Of a stretch of 20,869 nucleotides of DNA, positions 1-7,690 are shown piece after piece. This DNA is from Sphingobium sp. (lineage in GTDB: Bacteria; Pseudomonadota; Alphaproteobacteria; Sphingomonadales; Sphingomonadaceae). The DNA lies in NCBI GenBank assembly GCA_030148625.1, contig JASBTC010000189.1, positions 1-20,869 of the forward strand. The letters are read 5' to 3'. Numbering within the stretch: the stretch's first letter is position 1; each line of letters opens with the position of its first letter. Made by a program: the position numbers and the translations under genes. The notes below the pieces were generated by a model that did not search any database, had not been told where the DNA came from, and saw nothing but the letters and a program-made list of their open reading frames with translations.

Positions 1-370
1 GGAAGAAGCCGATCGCCGCACTCGACGCCGCGCTCTCGATATCGGTGCCGATGCCGCGCAGGAAGATATTGGGTTCGGAGATATTGTCAGGGTTGAGCGT
101 GAAGCCCGGCACGCGCGCGGCGATCTCGGAAAAATCGTCGATGCCGGCTTTGGCCAGCATGTCGCCGCTGAACGCCGCGACCGAGAGCGGCGCGGACTGC
201 AGCGTCTCCTCGCGCTTGCGCGCGGTGACGACGATTTCCTCGAGCCCGCCGTTTTCGGCACCCCCGGCCTGCGGCGCGGCCTGCTGTGCAAAAGCGGTCC
301 CGGGCAGGGCGACGACCGCCACGGCCCCAAGCAGCAGTCCCTTTGTCTTCGAATATGAATAATCGCGCAC
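1..370 (-). CDS. TonB-dependent outer-membrane receptor, N-terminal part (cut by window edge)
   Basis: Outer-membrane active-transport receptor driven by TonB/ExbBD; only the first 123 codons are in the window. Translating the minus strand from a GTG at 370 gives a signal peptide (KTKGLLLGAVAVVALPGTAFA, cleavage likely before QQ). A TonB box/plug start (EEIVVTARKREE) follows, then plug-domain sequence (LSVAAFSGDML, FLRGIGTD). The GTG start is chosen because AGGGAAGGGG lies about 10 bases upstream and an in-frame stop (392-394) closes the frame shortly before it. Most of the plug and all of the beta-barrel lie outside the window, so the ligand cannot be inferred from this part. It is co-oriented with the catabolic operon upstream but separated by a 335-base gap, so it probably has its own promoter. 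It may bring the operon's substrate across the outer membrane; that is inference from position only. Confidence 0.93.
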   Translation of the reverse strand, partial: MRDYSYSKTKGLLLGAVAVVALPGTAFAQQAAPQAGGAENGGLEEIVVTARKREETLQSAPLSVAAFSGDMLAKAGIDDFSEIAARVPGFTLNPDNISEPNIFLRGIGTDIESAASSAAIGFF

Positions 371-705
371 CGGCGTTGCCCCTTCCCTAATTCACCGCCA
401 GCGGACCATTGCGCCATTCGTACGAGCGCTTATCGGGTCTTCTATCTGTCGGCAGCTTCGATCAAGTGGAAGCTATGCCCCAAGACCATATGTGAATAAT
501 AATATTGCAGTGCCTCGATATAGGTTTTCGCGATATCGAACCCGCTATGGAATCGATTGGGCAATCCGGCTTCAATCGATTGATTCTGAAAGATGAAATC
601 GTCAGGCGACAGGCTCGGCGGTCAAGATCCTGTAATGCAATATACGGCATCGACGCCGGACGGCATCGCCGAACCTTGTCCGAGCATCTTCGCTTCGGAC
701 GACGA
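371..705 (-). promoter_or_regulatory. Intergenic region upstream of the TonB receptor
   Basis: These 335 bases contain no convincing gene. They separate the end of the aldehyde dehydrogenase from the receptor start. The part from about 470 to 600 is clearly richer in A and T than the surrounding coding DNA, including an AT block near 487-508, as expected of a promoter. It also holds a paired AATCGATT element (551-581, listed separately). No hairpin with a T-run was seen just after the aldehyde dehydrogenase stop. No exact -35/-10 pair is claimed. Confidence 0.5.
551..581. repeat. Inverted 9-bp repeat, AATCGATTG / CAATCGATT
   Basis: AATCGATTG at 551-559 is mirrored exactly by CAATCGATT at 573-581, with 13 bases between. 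Each arm contains the self-complementary octamer AATCGATT, so this is also two copies of a palindrome about 23 bases apart centre to centre, close to two helical turns. It could be an operator for a dimeric or tetrameric regulator of the TonB receptor gene. No matching known site is recognised. Confidence 0.45.
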
Positions 706-2145
706 CTATGCGTCGTTGAAGCAGACGACCTTGGTCTGGGACATTTCGCGGATGGCGAAACGCACGCCTTCGCGCCCCATATTGCCGCGCTTGGCGCCGC
801 CAAAGGGCATCGCGTCGAGACGATAATCGGTGGAATCGTTGATCATGACCCCAGCCGCCTGCAGCGTGCGTGCCGCATGGTGCGCCTCGCGGATGCTCTC
901 GGTGAAGATCGCCGCGTGGATCGCATAATCGCCCCGGTTCGCTGCCGCGATCGCGACGTCCAGCGCGTCATAGGAAAAAAGGCTGACCACGGGGCCAAAG
1001 GCTTCGCGGCAGACGAGCCGGGCATCGGCTGGGACATCTTCGAGCACGGTCGGATGGAGCAGCGCATTGTCGCGCCGGCCGCCGGCAAGCAATCGCGCCC
1101 CGGCCGCAATCGCCTCACCGGTCCAGTCGAGCAGCCTTTCGGCCTCATGCGCCGAGATCATCGGGCCGATATCGGTGTCCGGCGACATCGGATCGCCGGC
1201 GACCAGCGCGGCCGTGCCGGCGACGAACAGATCGCGAAACGCCGCATAGACGCTTCGTTCGACGAAGATCCGCTGCACGCCGATGCAATTCTGCCCCGCC
1301 GCCCAGAAGGCCCCCGAAACGCACGCCCTGGCGGCCTTTTCGAGGTTCGCGCTCGCGGTCACGATCACCGGTGAATTCGCGCCGAGTTCCATGCCGATCC
1401 GCTTGATGCCGGCCGTGCGCGCAATCTCTGCGCCCACCCGTTCGCCACCGGTGAACGAGACCATCGCGACATCCTCCGCCGACACCAGCGCATCGCCGAA
1501 ATCGCGGCCATGGCCGGTGAGCAGGTTGAGTGCTTCGCCGGGCACCCCGGCGTCGAGCAGCAGTTCGGCGAGCATGATCGCGGTCAGCGGCGCCTGATCG
1601 GCGGGCTTGAGCACCACCGCATTGCCCGCGGCAATGGCCGGCCCCAATTTATGGCAGGCCAGGTTGAGCGGATCGTTGAACGGCGTGATCGCGGCGATCA
1701 CCCCGACGGGTTCATGGACATAATAGCCGCTGCGCCCCTCGCCGCCGGCGAAGCTGTCGAACGCGATGGTCTCGCCGGTCAGCCGGGTCGCTTCCTCGGC
1801 GGACAGGCGCAACGTGTTCACCGCGCGCGACGCTTCCTTGGTCGACGCCGTGATCGTCTTGCCCGTCTCCGCGGTGATCGTCGCGGCAAAGCGCCCGGAC
1901 TGGCTGGCGAGGGCATCGGCGGCGCGGTGCAGGATCGCGGCGCGCGCGCCGGTCCCCAGCGCGACCAAGAGACGCTGCCCGCGCACCGCGCTCGCGACCG
2001 CTTCGGCGACGTCGCCCGGCGTCGCGCAGGCAACGCGTGCAATCACGTCGCCGCTATAGGGATTGTCGATCTCCATGCCGGTCGCGGCGCCGCGCCATTC
2101 GCCTCCGATCAGCAACGAGCGCTTCACCTCGACCGGCATCAGCAT
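706..2145 (-). CDS. NAD(P)-dependent aldehyde dehydrogenase
   Basis: Cytoplasmic aldehyde dehydrogenase of normal length (479 residues) that oxidises an aldehyde to a carboxylate. Visible signatures are TPFNDPLN and VLKPADQAP for nucleotide binding, FTGG, the general base Glu253 in GMELG, and the nucleophile Cys287 in GQNCIG. The Glu-Cys spacing of 34 is canonical. ATG at 2145 forms a TGATG overlap with the stop of the upstream ThDP enzyme and has AAGGA nine bases before it; a GTG at 2148 is an alternative start. It is the last gene of the minus-strand operon. Its position directly after a 2-oxo-acid decarboxylase-like enzyme suggests it oxidises that enzyme's aldehyde product. It is distinct from the aminomuconate semialdehyde dehydrogenase encoded further right. 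The actual substrate is unknown. Confidence 0.93.
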   Translation of the reverse strand: MLMPVEVKRSLLIGGEWRGAATGMEIDNPYSGDVIARVACATPGDVAEAVASAVRGQRLLVALGTGARAAILHRAADALASQSGRFAATITAETGKTITASTKEASRAVNTLRLSAEEATRLTGETIAFDSFAGGEGRSGYYVHEPVGVIAAITPFNDPLNLACHKLGPAIAAGNAVVLKPADQAPLTAIMLAELLLDAGVPGEALNLLTGHGRDFGDALVSAEDVAMVSFTGGERVGAEIARTAGIKRIGMELGANSPVIVTASANLEKAARACVSGAFWAAGQNCIGVQRIFVERSVYAAFRDLFVAGTAALVAGDPMSPDTDIGPMISAHEAERLLDWTGEAIAAGARLLAGGRRDNALLHPTVLEDVPADARLVCREAFGPVVSLFSYDALDVAIAAANRGDYAIHAAIFTESIREAHHAARTLQAAGVMINDSTDYRLDAMPFGGAKRGNMGREGVRFAIREMSQTKVVCFNDA

Positions 2146-3773
2146 CACGGCTTGTCCTTGTGGAGGACGAGGCCGTCATATTCGCGGCTGTCGAGCAACG
2201 CCTCGACGATGACCGGGCCGTCGGCCGCAAAGGCATCGACCAGCGCCGAACGCAACGCGTCGGGATCGGCGACGGTGACGACGGGCACGCCGAACAGCGA
2301 CGGGCCGCCGATCGTGCCTTCGGCGCGCACCGGCGTGCCATAGATCGGATTGGCCTTCTTCTCCTGCTTGATCCGGATCAGCGCGAGGTCATTGTCGGTG
2401 AAGACGAGGATGACGATGGGCAGCTTTTCGCGCACCGCGGTCGCGAGCTCGCCGACGGTCATCAGGAAACCGCCGTCACCGACGACGGTGCAGACCGGCG
2501 TATCGGGCCGACAGAGCTTGGCGGCGATCGCCGCGGGCAGGCCGAAGCCCATCGACGACCAGCCATTCGACATGATCTGCAGGCCGGTGCCGGGCGTCGG
2601 CCATTTCTGGCCGATCAAATGGGTATGCGCGCCGACATCGCAGGTCATGATGCCATTTTCGGGCAGCACCTCGCGCAGCACGTCGAGCGCGGCGCAGGGG
2701 CCGAAGCGGTTGCTGTCGGGCGCCAACCGCGCGAACAGCTCGGCGGTGCGGGCGGCGACAACGCGCATGTCCCAATCCTTGGGCGCGGCATTGAGCGCGA
2801 GCAGCGCATCGAGGCTCGCGCCGATATCGCCGACGGCATCGGCGGCAACGGGATGCTTGGCGGCATCGATATCGACCGGCGCGACATCGATGCTGGCGAC
2901 GGCAAGCCCGTCGCGCATCCAGCCTTCGAAATTGAACTCGACGGGATCATAGCCGATCGCCACGACCAGATCGGCCTCGGCATGCGTCCGGCCGACAAGG
3001 TCGCTCAAGGCATGAAACAGCACGCCGGCATAGCTTGGATGGTTTTCAGGGACCATGCCCTTGGCCATCGGCGTCAGCACGACAGGCAGGCCGAAGCGCT
3101 CGGCAAGGGCGACGATCCTGTCCTGGACCCGGGCATGGACCGCGCCCAGCCCCACTGCGAGGATCGGTTTCCGCGCCGCGCCGAATGCCTCGACAAGCGC
3201 ATCGATCGCCGTCGCATCCGCGCGGGCGGGAGAGGCCGCGACCACCGGACCGGCGCTGGCCGAGACGGTTTCGGCCGCGCTCAGCCCGACAGGCAGTCCG
3301 ATGTGCACCGATCCCGGCCGCCCCGAAACCGCGATGCCCGCGGCTTCGGCCAGCGTCTCGCCGACCGTGTCCGCTTCCAGCCGCGTTGTCCATTTGGTGA
3401 TCGGCCGGAACAAGGCCTGATGGTCGATCCCCATCTGGACGGTGCGGCTGCGCATCGCCTCGGGCATCTCGTCGGTCAGCGCGATCATCGGCGAACGATC
3501 GAGATAGGCGCCACCGACCCCGGTCGACAGGTTCGTCGCCCCCGGCCCGAAGGTGCCGAAGCACACGCCTGGAACGCCGGTCAGTCGGCCGCAGATATCG
3601 GCCATGAAGCTTGCGCCGCCTTCATGGCTGGTCAGCACGAAATCGATGCCGTCGGTCGTGCGCAGCGCTTCCATATAATCGACCCAGCCGCCGCTGGGCA
3701 CGCCGAAGACGTGGCGCACGCCCATATCCCTGAGCGAGGTCACCAGTGCCTGGGCTACGGTGGTAGCGGTCAT
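2145..3773 (-). CDS. Thiamine diphosphate-dependent enzyme, acetolactate synthase/decarboxylase type
   Basis: A 542-residue, full-length member of the acetolactate synthase/benzoylformate decarboxylase superfamily. The N-terminal pyrimidine-binding domain has the activating glutamate Glu51 in SHEGG and the FGPGATN motif. The C-terminal domain has the ThDP/Mg motif starting GDG at 432-434 and reaching N461 in TDND. The start ATG is preceded by GAAGGA. In an operon with an aldehyde dehydrogenase and importer genes, it most plausibly decarboxylates a 2-oxo acid to an aldehyde. Classical acetolactate synthase is less likely because no small regulatory subunit gene or branched-chain amino acid gene is nearby. 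Sequence alone cannot choose among oxalyl-CoA, benzoylformate, phenylpyruvate/indolepyruvate or other 2-oxo-acid activities. It follows the alpha/beta hydrolase gene by 23 bases and overlaps the next gene. Confidence 0.9.
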   Translation of the reverse strand: MTATTVAQALVTSLRDMGVRHVFGVPSGGWVDYMEALRTTDGIDFVLTSHEGGASFMADICGRLTGVPGVCFGTFGPGATNLSTGVGGAYLDRSPMIALTDEMPEAMRSRTVQMGIDHQALFRPITKWTTRLEADTVGETLAEAAGIAVSGRPGSVHIGLPVGLSAAETVSASAGPVVAASPARADATAIDALVEAFGAARKPILAVGLGAVHARVQDRIVALAERFGLPVVLTPMAKGMVPENHPSYAGVLFHALSDLVGRTHAEADLVVAIGYDPVEFNFEGWMRDGLAVASIDVAPVDIDAAKHPVAADAVGDIGASLDALLALNAAPKDWDMRVVAARTAELFARLAPDSNRFGPCAALDVLREVLPENGIMTCDVGAHTHLIGQKWPTPGTGLQIMSNGWSSMGFGLPAAIAAKLCRPDTPVCTVVGDGGFLMTVGELATAVREKLPIVILVFTDNDLALIRIKQEKKANPIYGTPVRAEGTIGGPSLFGVPVVTVADPDALRSALVDAFAADGPVIVEALLDSREYDGLVLHKDKP

Positions 3774-3796
3774 GATCTATCCTTCAAATCTAAGGC

Positions 3797-4624
3797 TCAA
3801 TTCTGGGCAGTTGGGGCGACATAACCCGCGGCGTTGCTGTGCGCGCTGCGCCGGCGTCCACGGATGCCGCATGCGGCGAGGAAACTCAGCACGCTGTCGT
3901 TGAATTCGGTCGCATGCTCGAAAAACACCGAATGGCCGGCATCGACCTCGACGAGAAACGATCCCGGCACACGCGCCTGCACGCACCGGATCGCCGCGAT
4001 GGGGAATAACGGGTCGCGCGTCCCCGCCAGGAACAGCACGGGCCTGCCACCGCCCACCGTTTCGGGCGCGAGCCGCGCCGGCCATGCGCCGGTCAGGCTG
4101 TGGCGATCGGTGCGGTTGAAGCTGGCGATCGCCGAATAGAGCGCCGCCTGGGTCGGGCTGGCCTCGCGGAAAACCGGATCGAGGACGCGATCGAGCTGGT
4201 CGAGATCGTCGGTCGCCAACCGCGCCGCATCCATCAGCGCGGCGACCTCACCATCCTCCGCGATCGCATGGAGCGAGGCGGCAAGCACCAGCGCACGCAC
4301 ACGCTCGGGATGGGCGGCGGCAAAGCCGATGCAGGTTCCGCCGCCCATCGACTGGCCGACAAGCACCGCCTGATCGATGCCGAGATGATCGAGCAGCGCC
4401 AGCAGATCGGAAACGAATGCGCTCCGCCCCGCAGTCTCGACGTCGCTCGAACGCCCGAAGCCGCGATGGTCGAACGTCACGACGCGATAGGATGCGGCGA
4501 AGACGGGCAATTGCTGGAACCAGCTGGCATGATTGCCGCCAATGCCGTGCGCGAGCACGATGACGGGCCCTTCGCCCTGGTCTTCATAATAGAGTTCGCT
4601 CTGGCCGATCGGCAGGAGAGGCAT
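3797..4624 (-). CDS. Alpha/beta-fold hydrolase
   Basis: A 275-residue alpha/beta hydrolase with a complete catalytic triad: nucleophile Ser92 in GQSMGG, Asp204 in GTRDPLFP and His231 in DAGHS. The oxyanion-hole motif AHGIGG is near residue 25. ATG at 4624 is chosen because AGGGA lies seven bases upstream and the protein then begins at the family's usual first strand; the frame stays open further upstream but there overlaps the ABC ATPase gene. The family includes meta-cleavage C-C hydrolases, enol-lactonases, esterases and arylformamidases. Next to an extradiol-type VOC gene, a C-C bond hydrolase or lactonase is a reasonable guess, and a formylkynurenine hydrolase is conceivable given the kynureninase in the window. 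Neither is shown by motif. About 20 residues after the usual end form an Arg- and Ala-rich tail. Confidence 0.9.
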   Translation of the reverse strand: MPLLPIGQSELYYEDQGEGPVIVLAHGIGGNHASWFQQLPVFAASYRVVTFDHRGFGRSSDVETAGRSAFVSDLLALLDHLGIDQAVLVGQSMGGGTCIGFAAAHPERVRALVLAASLHAIAEDGEVAALMDAARLATDDLDQLDRVLDPVFREASPTQAALYSAIASFNRTDRHSLTGAWPARLAPETVGGGRPVLFLAGTRDPLFPIAAIRCVQARVPGSFLVEVDAGHSVFFEHATEFNDSVLSFLAACGIRGRRRSAHSNAAGYVAPTAQN

Positions 4625-4638
4625 TGTATTTCCCTGGC

Positions 4639-5400
4639 TTAGACGACGCCCATGATCCGGCTGAGTTCGACGACATGGTCGCCGAACGCCGGAAGGTCGC
4701 GGGTGATGGATGGATCGCGCGGGCGCGGCAGATCGATACGGAGATCGGCGATCAATCGGCCGGGCCGTTCGGAGAGGACCAGCACGCGATCGGAGAGCAG
4801 CACCGCCTCCGAAATGCTGTGGGTGATCAGCACCACCGTCTTGCGGTCGCGCTGCCACAGCCGCAGCAGCTCGATGTTGAGCCGGTCACGGGTCAAGGCG
4901 TCGAGCGCGCCGAAGGGCTCGTCCATCAGCAGCACGCGCGGATTCTGCATCAGCGCCTGGCCGATCGCGACGCGGTGCTTCATGCCCCCCGACAATTCGT
5001 GCGGAAACTTGTCCTCGAACCCTTTCAGGTTGAGCAGCTCGATCATCGCGGCGACATCGGCCGCGTCGGCCGCCGCCTTGCCGCGCCGGATCTCGAGCGC
5101 GAGCGTCAGGTTCCGGCGCACCGTCAGCCAAGGCAGCAGGTTCGAGGTCTGAAAGACCACGCCGACATCGTCGCGCGGCGCGCCGACCGCGTCGCCGAAC
5201 AGCTCCGCCGATCCCGCATCATAGGGATTGAGCCCTGCCAGGATGCGCAGCAATGTGCTCTTGCCGCAGCCCGATGGCCCGATGATCGAGACGAACTCGC
5301 AATCCCCGATCGCAAGATCGACATCCTCGAGCGCCTTGGTCCCGGCGGCACCTCCATAATATTTGGTCAGCCCGCCGACCCGGATCGCAGCATCGCTCAT
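4639..5400 (-). CDS. ABC transporter ATP-binding protein (nitrate/sulfonate/taurine importer type)
   Basis: A 253-residue importer ATPase. Motifs in order are Walker A GPSGCGKST (41-49), Q-loop VFQTSNLLPW, signature LSGGMKHRVA, Walker B VLLMDEPFGALD and H-loop ITHSISEA. The signature has Met where LSGGQ is usual, a variant that occurs in SsuB/TauB-like ATPases. The ATG overlaps the permease stop (ATGA), so the two are translationally coupled. With the permease and lipoprotein encoded in the same operon, it forms one complete importer of the SsuABC/TauABC class. That class carries varied small anions and aromatic or pyrimidine-like compounds, so the ligand is not fixed by the family. Confidence 0.95.
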   Translation of the reverse strand: MSDAAIRVGGLTKYYGGAAGTKALEDVDLAIGDCEFVSIIGPSGCGKSTLLRILAGLNPYDAGSAELFGDAVGAPRDDVGVVFQTSNLLPWLTVRRNLTLALEIRRGKAAADAADVAAMIELLNLKGFEDKFPHELSGGMKHRVAIGQALMQNPRVLLMDEPFGALDALTRDRLNIELLRLWQRDRKTVVLITHSISEAVLLSDRVLVLSERPGRLIADLRIDLPRPRDPSITRDLPAFGDHVVELSRIMGVV

Positions 5401-6155
5401 ATCGCCCGCCACCAGACAAGTTTGGACACCAGCTCGACGACGTAGAAGAGCGCGAGCGAAAGCAGGGTCACCGCCAAGAGTGCTGCGAAAGTGAGCGCGG
5501 TCTGCGACGACCCGGTCGCGAGCAGGATGACGTTGCCGAGCCCATTGTTCGATCCGACGAATTCGCCGACGATCGCGCCGATGACGGCAAGCGGCATCGC
5601 AACCTTGCAGCCGTCCATGAAATTGGGCATCGCCGCGGGCACCTGAAGCTGGCGGAACATCGTCCAGCGGCCGGCGCCCAATGCGCGGAAATGCTCCTCC
5701 AGATTGGCCGGCACGCCCGCCAGCCCGCCCAATGTCGCGATGACGATCGGGAAAAAGGCGAAGAGGAACGCCATCACCAGCTTCGATCCGAAACCATAGC
5801 CCAGCCACACGACCATCAGCGGCGCGAGGCCGATCTTGGGAATGCTCTGCAGCGCGATCACCATCGGATAGAGCGTCGATCGCGCGATCGGCACGACATG
5901 GATCAGTGCGGCCAGCGCGACGCCGAGCACCGCCGCCGCGACGAAGCCGCTGAGCACTTCGCCCAATGTCACCAGCCCATGTTCGAGCAGCAGCGCGCGT
6001 GCGTTCCAAAAGGCCACGCCGATATCGCTGAGCGACGGCAGCAGATAGGCCTTGATGCCGAACCAGCGGACGCTGAATTCCCAGACCAGCGCCAGCGCGA
6101 CGAAGAAGGCACCGGCGACGAGCGGATTGGACCGCGATCTTTCCTGCACGGCCAC
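5397..6155 (-). CDS. ABC transporter permease (SsuC/TauC-like)
   Basis: A 252-residue inner-membrane permease with several hydrophobic segments. The ATPase-coupling region EHFRALGAGRWTMFRQLQVP is followed by AMPLAVIGAIVGEFVGS, typical of binding-protein-dependent permeases of the nitrate/sulfonate/taurine class. The start is GTG at 6155, two bases after the stop of the VOC gene; a second GTG at 6149 is possible. The stop overlaps the ATPase start. A single permease gene is normal for this class, where it works as a homodimer. Confidence 0.93.
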   Translation of the reverse strand: MAVQERSRSNPLVAGAFFVALALVWEFSVRWFGIKAYLLPSLSDIGVAFWNARALLLEHGLVTLGEVLSGFVAAAVLGVALAALIHVVPIARSTLYPMVIALQSIPKIGLAPLMVVWLGYGFGSKLVMAFLFAFFPIVIATLGGLAGVPANLEEHFRALGAGRWTMFRQLQVPAAMPNFMDGCKVAMPLAVIGAIVGEFVGSNNGLGNVILLATGSSQTALTFAALLAVTLLSLALFYVVELVSKLVWWRAI

Positions 6156-6157
6156 GA

Positions 6158-6703
6158 TCAGTCGTCCTTGCGCGGGTTCAGGATCTTCGCGATCCGTTCG
6201 GGCGGCGGCACCAGGAAATGTTCGAGCGACCAGCGATCGAAGGTCTCCATCGCCTTGCCGTCCCAGACCTGCGGATCGTGCGGCGGGAAGTCCGGGCCGA
6301 TCTGGATCATATCCGAATAGAATTCGACATTGTTGCCGTCGGGATCGCGGAAGACGAGGAAGCTGTTGCCGCCCGGGCCATGCTTGCCGATGCCGCGATC
6401 GATCGCGACGCCGCGCTCGACGAGCATTGCGGCGATCGCCTCGATCTCGGCGACGCTTTCGACATGATAGGAGAAATGCTCGACTGGCGAACGGCCGGGT
6501 TCGTGCCGCGCGATTTCCTCGGGCGTCATCTGGAGCAAGGCCAGATCATGATGATCCTGGCCGCTGCGCAGGAAGACCATGCGGTCGTCGATCCAGTCGG
6601 AAACGTCGAGGCCGATCACATCCTGGTAGAAGGCAAGCGACGCCTGGACGTCGCGCACTTTCAGGACGAGATGGCCGAGCTTGGTCGGTCGGGGGCGGTA
6701 CAT
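6158..6703 (-). CDS. VOC-family protein, probable extradiol-type dioxygenase
   Basis: A 181-residue single-domain vicinal oxygen chelate protein. The expected metal-ligand trio of type I extradiol dioxygenases is present: His11 in GHLVLKV, His76 in VEHFSYHV and Glu127 in DPDGNNVEFYS. The stretch HHDLALLQ also resembles catechol and biphenyldiol dioxygenases. The last roughly 45 residues extend past the VOC fold. GGGGAG seven bases upstream supports the ATG at 6703. It sits between the ABC lipoprotein and permease genes, an unusual place for an enzyme, which implies tight co-regulation of uptake and turnover. Ring cleavage of an imported or processed catechol-like compound is the preferred reading, but VOC proteins also include isomerases and lyases. 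Confidence 0.85.
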   Translation of the reverse strand: MYRPRPTKLGHLVLKVRDVQASLAFYQDVIGLDVSDWIDDRMVFLRSGQDHHDLALLQMTPEEIARHEPGRSPVEHFSYHVESVAEIEAIAAMLVERGVAIDRGIGKHGPGGNSFLVFRDPDGNNVEFYSDMIQIGPDFPPHDPQVWDGKAMETFDRWSLEHFLVPPPERIAKILNPRKDD

Positions 6704-6715
6704 CGCAACACTCCC

Positions 6716-7690
6716 CTATTTGGCGCCGGCGAAGACGTCGCCGGGCGCAAGATCGGCCTTGAGCGGATAGGCCTGTTTCAGGAAATCGAGCGTGCTCGCG
6801 ACCCGCGCCGCATCGAACTGGCCTGCGCCATCTTTCATCAGCGCGGTCGTTTCGATCATCTGCTGCTTGGTGATCGCGGCGTCGAGCATCGGGAAACGCT
6901 TGACCATCATCGCCACCACCTCGTCGGAGTTGGCGGCGGAATAAGCATAGCCGCGATACGTGGCGTCGAGGAACTTCTTCACCGTCGCCGCGCGTTCGGT
7001 CAGCATCTTTTCGGTGGTCAGGATGCCGCTGCCATAGATGTCGAGCCCGAAGGCCGAATAGGGCAGCCAGCCGAGCGTCACACCGGCTTCCTTCGCGCGC
7101 TTGCGGAACAGCGGCAGGCTGTTGCCTTCCCAGCATTCGCCCGCGTCGATCTTGCCCTCGACCAGCGAGGTCACGACCAGAGCGGGATCGAGCTGGAGCA
7201 GCTTCACCTTCGCCTTGTCGACGCCGTTGCGCGTCAGCCAGGCGGGAACGAGCGCCTGCATCGGCGAGCTTTGCCCGCCGCCCACGGTCAGCCCCGCCAG
7301 ATCGGCGGGCTTGGCGATGGCGTGGCGTTCCTTGATGTAGCAAAGCCCGGCGGGCCAGCGCGTGTTGAGCGTGCCGGCCATCTTGGTCTTGCCGCCATTG
7401 TTGCGGTTGAGCACCACCGAGATCGGATCGCCATAGCCGAACTCGAACATGCCTTGGTCGAGCTCGTTCGCGGTGCGGATACCGCCGAAACCGCGCACGA
7501 CATTCACGTCGAGGCCGGCTTCGGCATAATAGCCCTTGTCGATGGCCGCGACCACGCCGCTCATGCTGCCCTGCGGCAACCACGACATGTTGAAGGTCAC
7601 TTTCTCCTTGCCCGCGTCGCCGCTTCCGCCGCAGCCAGCCAGAGCGAGCGCAATGGCCGCCAACGCGGCGCCGATCGGTCGCTTGCCCAT
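6716..7690 (-). CDS. ABC transporter substrate-binding lipoprotein (NMT1/THI5-like)
   Basis: A 324-residue periplasmic binding protein. It has a lipoprotein signal peptide ending in the lipobox LAGC with Cys20, then a mature domain of the NMT1/THI5/SsuA type (VTFNMSWLPQGSMSGVVAAI, KGYYAEAGLDVNVVRGFGG). ATG at 7690 is chosen: GGAGG lies about eight bases upstream and it forms a TGATG overlap with the FAH-family gene; GTG at 7693 is an alternative. Family members bind sulfonates, nitrate-like anions, thiamine precursors, phthalates and other aromatics. The stop lies 12 bases before the VOC gene. It should deliver substrate to the permease and ATPase encoded in the same operon. Confidence 0.93.
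   Translation of the reverse strand: MGKRPIGAALAAIALALAGCGGSGDAGKEKVTFNMSWLPQGSMSGVVAAIDKGYYAEAGLDVNVVRGFGGIRTANELDQGMFEFGYGDPISVVLNRNNGGKTKMAGTLNTRWPAGLCYIKERHAIAKPADLAGLTVGGGQSSPMQALVPAWLTRNGVDKAKVKLLQLDPALVVTSLVEGKIDAGECWEGNSLPLFRKRAKEAGVTLGWLPYSAFGLDIYGSGILTTEKMLTERAATVKKFLDATYRGYAYSAANSDEVVAMMVKRFPMLDAAITKQQMIETTALMKDGAGQFDAARVASTLDFLKQAYPLKADLAPGDVFAGAK

Noticed and set aside
505..1374. Plus-strand open frame starting in the 371-705 gap
   Set aside because: Most of it lies antisense to the aldehyde dehydrogenase and the sequence has shadow-type composition; its start has no convincing ribosome-binding site.
2037..3824. Long open frame on the plus strand opposite the ThDP enzyme gene
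   Set aside because: It is a shadow of the GC-rich coding strand: the protein is rich in Arg, Gly, Asp and His with no family motif, while the minus strand encodes a complete ThDP enzyme.
3797..4858. Extended start (ATG at 4858) for the alpha/beta hydrolase
   Set aside because: The extra 78 residues are Arg/Pro-rich, overlap the ABC ATPase gene and precede the family's first strand; ATG 4624 has a good ribosome-binding site.
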